From positions 22,349,001-22,413,000 of the forward strand of contig NC_068564.1 in assembly GCF_022201045.2 (NCBI RefSeq): a stretch of DNA of 64,000 nucleotides, read 5' to 3'. The notes beneath the pieces were generated by a model. It was given only the letters and a program-made list of their open reading frames with translations. It was not told the DNA's origin and did no database searches. Positions within the stretch are counted from its first letter, which is position 1. Each line of letters begins with the position of its first letter. Source of the DNA: Citrus sinensis (taxonomy: Eukaryota > Streptophyta > Magnoliopsida > Sapindales > Rutaceae). A program made the position numbers and the translations under genes. This document shows positions 60,334 to 64,000 of the stretch, in pieces.

Positions 60334-62171
60334 ATGCCTGTGGCGGAGCTCTTTCTTTCTGCCTTTCTTCAGGTCTTGTTCGAAAGATTAATGTCCCCTG
60401 AGTTGCTGAAGTTAGCCGGCCAAGAGGGTGTCCGTTCAAAGCTGAAAAAGTGGGAGGAAACACTCAAGACAATTGAGGCAGTGCTGATCGATGCAGAGGA
60501 GAAGCAGCTCACCGACAGGGCTGTGAAGCTGTGGCTGGATGACCTCCGAGACTTGGCTTACGATGCAGAGGGCATACTCGATGAGTTTGCTACTGAAGCC
60601 GGGCTTAGATTGTTGAAGAAACGTGAAGCCAGCCCTAGCAGGGTTCGCAGCCTCATCCAAGGTGTTTCCTCTGGTGCAAGTAGTGTTATGTCCGGTATTA
60701 GCATGAGGCCTAAGATTAAAGAAATCAGTAGCCGGCTTGAAGAACTCTGTAAAAGGAGAGCTGTTCTTGGATTGGAAAAGATTGCTGGAGGGTCAACGCA
60801 TAGTGCTGCATTAAGGCAAAGACCACCCACCACTTGCTTAACTAGCGAACCAGCTGTTTATGGGAGAGATGAAGACAAGGACAGGATGCTTGATATGGTG
60901 TTAAAGAATGATCCGAGTGATGCTGCCAACTTTCGAGTAATACCCCTTGTGGGTATGGGAGGCATCAGGAAAACAGCACTTTCTCAGGAGGTCTACAACG
61001 ACAAGTTAACGGAAGCTTTCGAACCCAAAGCTTGGGTTTGTGTTTCTGATGACTTCGATGTTCTCAGGATCTCCAAGGCTATTCTGGAGTCGATCACCCT
61101 CTCCTCTTGTGGTCTGACGGATTTGAATTCAGTGCAGCTTAAGCTAAAGGAAGCTGTGTTTTAGAAGAAGTTTTTGATTGTCTTGGATGATGTTTGGGAC
61201 AAGAAGTATGAATTGTGGCAAGCTCTTAAGTCTCCCTTCATGGCTGGAGCACCCGGCAGCAGGATAATTGTGACTACTCGCAGCATGGTTGTCGCCTTAA
61301 CAATGGGATCTGGTAAAAATTATGAGCTGAAGCTTCTGTCTGATGATGACTGCTGGTCGGTGTTCGTAAATCATGCATTTGAGGGCAGAGATGCTGGCAC
61401 GCACGGAAACTTCGAGTCAACTCGTCAAAGGGTTGTTGAGAAACGCAAAGGTTTACCTCTGGCAGCTAGGGCTCTTGGTGGTCTTCTTCGATCTAAGCAG
61501 AGAATTGATGAGTGGAGAGCTATATTGGACAGTAAAATATGAGACTTACAGGATGAAACTGAGATTCCTTCTGTTTTGAAGTTAAGCTATCACCATCTGC
61601 CTTCGCATTTAAAAAGATGTTTTGCCTATTGTGCAATTTTGCCGAAGGATTATGAATTCGAAGAGGAGGATCCGTTCTTTTATGGATAGCAGAAGGTCTA
61701 ATTCAACAATGTGAAGACAGTAAACAACTAGAAGATTCGGGCAGTGAGTATTTTCATGATCTCTTGTCAAGATCCTTGTTCCAAAAATCAAGTAACGGCG
61801 GATCTATATTTGTGATGCATGACCTTGTGCATGATTTGGCTCTATGGGCTTCTGGTGAGACTTGCTTTAGATTGGACGATTAATTTTCGGTGGATAGACA
61901 GTCAAGTGTATTTGGAAAGGTTCGTCATTCCTCGTACGTCCGCAGTGGTGATTGTGATGGGATGGGTAAATTTAAAGTTCTCGACAAAGTTGAGAATCTG
62001 AGGACATTCTTGCCAATATTCATGGAAGATTTTCGTTTTTTTTCTCCTAGCTACGTAAGTTCCATGGTCTTATCTGATTTGCTACCGAAGTGTAAAAAGT
62101 TGAGGGTGTTATCTTTGGGAGGATACTATATAACTAAGGTTCCTATATCAATTGCAATCAAGGCAAGATAA
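60334..62171 (+). pseudogene. CC-NB-ARC-LRR disease-resistance gene, truncated and disabled
   Basis: CNL proteins are intracellular receptors for pathogen effectors. From ATG 60334 the order is a coiled-coil domain (VRSKLKKWEETLKTIEAVL, WLDDLRDLAYDAEGILDEF), then NB-ARC with VYGRDEDKDR and a P-loop reading VGMGGIRKTAL. Kinase 2 LIVLDDVW, RNBS-B GSRIIVTTRS and GLPLAARALGG follow, then [16 protein letters not shown], the MHD motif (VMHDLVHDLA) and the first LRR (LRVLSLGGYYITKVP). Defects are TAG at 61162-61164, TGA at 61540-61542, a 1-nt deletion near 61669, TAA at 61881-61883, and Arg in place of the usual Gly in the P-loop (GMGGIGKT). It stops at 62171 before the remaining LRRs. It resembles RPP13-like CNLs of woody rosids. 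Confidence 0.93.
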
Positions 62172-62859
62172 AATAAGCAGCCTCTTTACCTTTCTGAAAA
62201 TATGAAAATCTGCATCTACATTCATTCTTTGACGATGCTGACACAAGCATGAGCTGCCAGACAGATACCCTGCCATTGAAGACTCAAATGTGACATGGCA
62301 GACCAGGATGTGTGCAGTGCGTGGCTGCCGTATGACATTGCAATGAGTTATATAGATTCAGTACATAAGAAAAAAATCTGATAACTTAGTCCCAACAAAT
62401 AATGGAAAATTATTTTTCAAAAATCTTGCCAGTAAAATGTTATTAATCCTTTAATTTCTAGGATAACATGTAACATACAATTGATTGTTTATCTTCATTA
62501 TGGAGATAGGACTTACAGAGAAGTAAGAAGACACTGCAACCATCTTGATTATCCTCTTGGTAATAAGACCAGATGATAGTTTGTGATCTTAGCTAGTTTT
62601 ATGCTGACTACTGCTGCATTCAACTGCAAAATCTGCACATTGGCATCCCATAATTACTGTTGAAATAATGCATATCAGATTAATGCAGCTTTCCTTCATT
62701 GCCTAATTTCATGCATAATAGAACATACACTTGAATTCTAAGACGAGTATTTTCTGTGAAACTGAAAACAACTTAAATGAATCCATAACAATCTGAATAA
62801 CAGTTCTGGGGATAGAAGTTGACATACGTGACACGATAAATGGTTGGCGTGGAAGATAG
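62172..62859. other. Spacer between two oppositely oriented resistance-gene pieces
   Basis: No coding region is recognised. If the LRR piece at 62860-63235 kept its own downstream sequence, this stretch would be its 3' flank, read on the minus strand. The junction with the plus-strand relic is near 62165. Confidence 0.4.
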
Positions 62860-63235
62860 GAGTTCCGGTTTTGGGAAATCTGAAATTATAATCCAAGTAA
62901 GAGAAGTAGGCAATATCATTCCCTTCTCTTCATCGGGAATGGACGCTGCATCTGAGCAACCATTAATGCAGAGAGCTGTAGGAGAAGTGAACTCGCGAAA
63001 GCCCCCACTTAATGAGTGGCTTACAAATATTATCACCAGAAATTCCAAGGTATCTTAGGTTGGTGGATAAACCCCTCTTCTGGGAAGAATTGAATGCCCA
63101 GACATTGCCACCGGAGTAAATCTTGAACAGAGTTGAACATGCCAACTCGTAGGCCTTTGAGCTTAGCACAGTTTTGGACTGAAAATTCCATGATGGTGCC
63201 GAGAAGCAAATCCTCCGAGAAAGAAACAAGATTTT
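62860..63235 (-). pseudogene. CNL leucine-rich-repeat C-terminal fragment, opposite strand
   Basis: On the minus strand, in alternating frames, lie segments typical of the last LRRs of RPP13-like CNL proteins. They are AKLKGLRVGMFNSVQDL, CLGIQFFPEEG, LSTNLRYLGISGDNICKPL and WGLSRVHFS, then INGCSDAASIPDEEKGM and ILPTSLTWIIISDFP. Frame changes (for example at about 63070 and 63000) show it is broken. It has no NB-ARC part. It points toward the plus-strand NB-ARC relic, so the two cannot be read as one transcript. Confidence 0.8.
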
Positions 63236-63296
63236 GACAGTCTTATATATTAATGCAATGAAGATGGCTAAGATTGTGTAAGCCTTTGGGTATGAA

Positions 63297-63395
63297 TTAC
63301 ATGCAAGTTACAACCAGAAGAGCAATATTAGGATTTTGGTTTGAGATGGTTACTTAACGAAGGAAATATAAACTTTAGCGAGCAATTACATAAAG
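63297..63395. repeat. Dispersed repeat, copy 2 of a pair
   Basis: Counterpart of 53188-53289: the same TTACATGCAAGTTACAACCAGAAG start and AATATAAACTTTAGCG.GCAATTACATAAA end, with small indels between. It lies immediately beyond the LRR fragment. Confidence 0.7.
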
Positions 63396-63534
63396 GCTGG
63401 TGATATTTCCACCCCATAAATTTTATTAACCTACCCTAATTTTAAAAAATTATTACAACAAGTGTACATTATTTTTTGAAATTTTAAATTAAAAAGAAAT
63501 TTAAAAATTTAACATTTTTTGTCCCCAATGTAGA

Positions 63535-63830
63535 TTGGTGTCTAAGACACCATGTCTTCGAGCAATTGTTTAATTTGAAACTTTAAGTTAGGTAAGGAGC
63601 CATAATAATATTTAAAATAAGTTTTAATAAATTTTTTAGGATGTTGACTAAGAAGTAAGAAAGAAAATTACTGGAAAATAAGAGTTTTAAAGTGAATCAG
63701 AAAATTAAAAAATATATATATGTATTTTCACTCCATATTAAATGTGTAAGGAATTAGCACTAAGAAACTATACAAATATAATTAATAAATTTAGGGATAT
63801 AGAAACTTTTTGACCTAAATACTATTTGCT
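63535..63830. repeat. Paralogous copy of the LINE insertion site (empty)
   Basis: GTGTCTAAGACACCATGTCTTC, then TTTAATTTGAAACTTTAAGTTAGG, matches 57948-58005 plus 59082-59340 without the LINE. It continues through TGTTGACTAAGA, GTATTTTCACTC and CATATTAAA.GTGTAAGGAAT to ACTTTTTGACCTAAA. It carries one copy of the 19-bp target (one base different), as expected for an unoccupied site. Confidence 0.85.
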
Positions 63831-64000
63831 TGAGGAAAAATAAAAGCTTCTCTTACACAAACACACACACATAATTCTTTTAGTTTCCATTGAAATGATT
63901 GTTAATATGTCTTTTTTTGCATTCTCAAAATTTTCAACTCTAGCAGGTGTTGCTGCCCAGTAATGAACATTATCTCTAATTTTTTTAAACTCATTTTTAT

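Noticed and set aside
1..64000. CRISPR arrays, bacterial operons or viral integrations
   Set aside because: No spaced identical repeats of the CRISPR type, no prokaryotic gene organisation and no recognisable viral coding sequence were seen; the window is ordinary plant nuclear DNA with transposon remnants.

Overview
This is a nuclear genomic window from a flowering plant. The genes have many introns with GT-AG borders, the intergenic DNA is very AT-rich, and the proteins are plant-specific: a chloroplast C-terminal processing protease, an AMT1 ammonium transporter, a CC-NB-ARC-LRR resistance-gene relic and a dehydrin. The cluster of C2/class-3 lipase, small acidic protein (SMAP1 type), transmembrane protein and AMT1 recalls a block I remember from Arabidopsis chromosome 4 (around At4g13510 to At4g13550). 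The resistance-gene and dehydrin sequences resemble those of woody rosids such as Citrus. That species-level guess is inference only.

Layout. 0-8.2 kb is transposon debris: a broken hAT transposase, a CCGAT-rich palindrome with a hAT-like end, a LINE 3' half, and two copies of a hAT-like repeat, the first split by a nested foldback element. 8.45-16.38 kb (+) is an 18-exon chloroplast-targeted C2 + class-3 lipase (866 aa). 16.95-17.41 kb is a nearly perfect 231-bp tandem duplication. 18.45-18.64 kb (-) is a 62-aa SMAP1-like protein. 20.19-21.59 kb (+) is a two-exon membrane protein. 22.99-28.83 kb (-) is a 13-exon CtpA-type D1-processing protease (515 aa). 29.17-30.15 kb is a complete non-autonomous hAT element with its 8-bp target duplication. 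33.35-34.85 kb (-) is an intronless, GC-rich AMT1 gene. 35-40 kb holds no gene that I can support.

40.14-49.78 kb (-) is a 15-exon DEAD-box helicase (808 aa, RH13/Mak5/DDX24 family). Its 2.6-kb intron 7 carries a foldback element of about 1.9 kb. 50-57 kb is AT-rich DNA with a small hairpin element, a segmental duplication (one copy carrying an extra MITE) and a Copia-like LTR fragment. 57.28-57.58 kb (-) is a dehydrin with a reading-frame break. 58.0-59.1 kb is a truncated LINE with a 19-bp target duplication, and the window also contains a paralogous copy of its empty site at 63.5 kb. 60.3-62.2 kb (+) is a CNL disease-resistance pseudogene. An LRR C-terminal fragment of the same family lies at 62.9-63.2 kb in the opposite orientation.

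The intact genes do not form one pathway. CtpA and the lipase are predicted plastid proteins, AMT1 takes up ammonium at the plasma membrane, SMAP1 is linked to auxin response, and RH13 to ribosome assembly. All exon borders were placed by eye from GT-AG sites, continuity of the reading frame and family resemblance. The summed exon lengths are multiples of three for each multi-exon gene. No clearly new biological system was found; the most notable features are the intron-borne foldback, the empty-site pair and the scrambled resistance gene.
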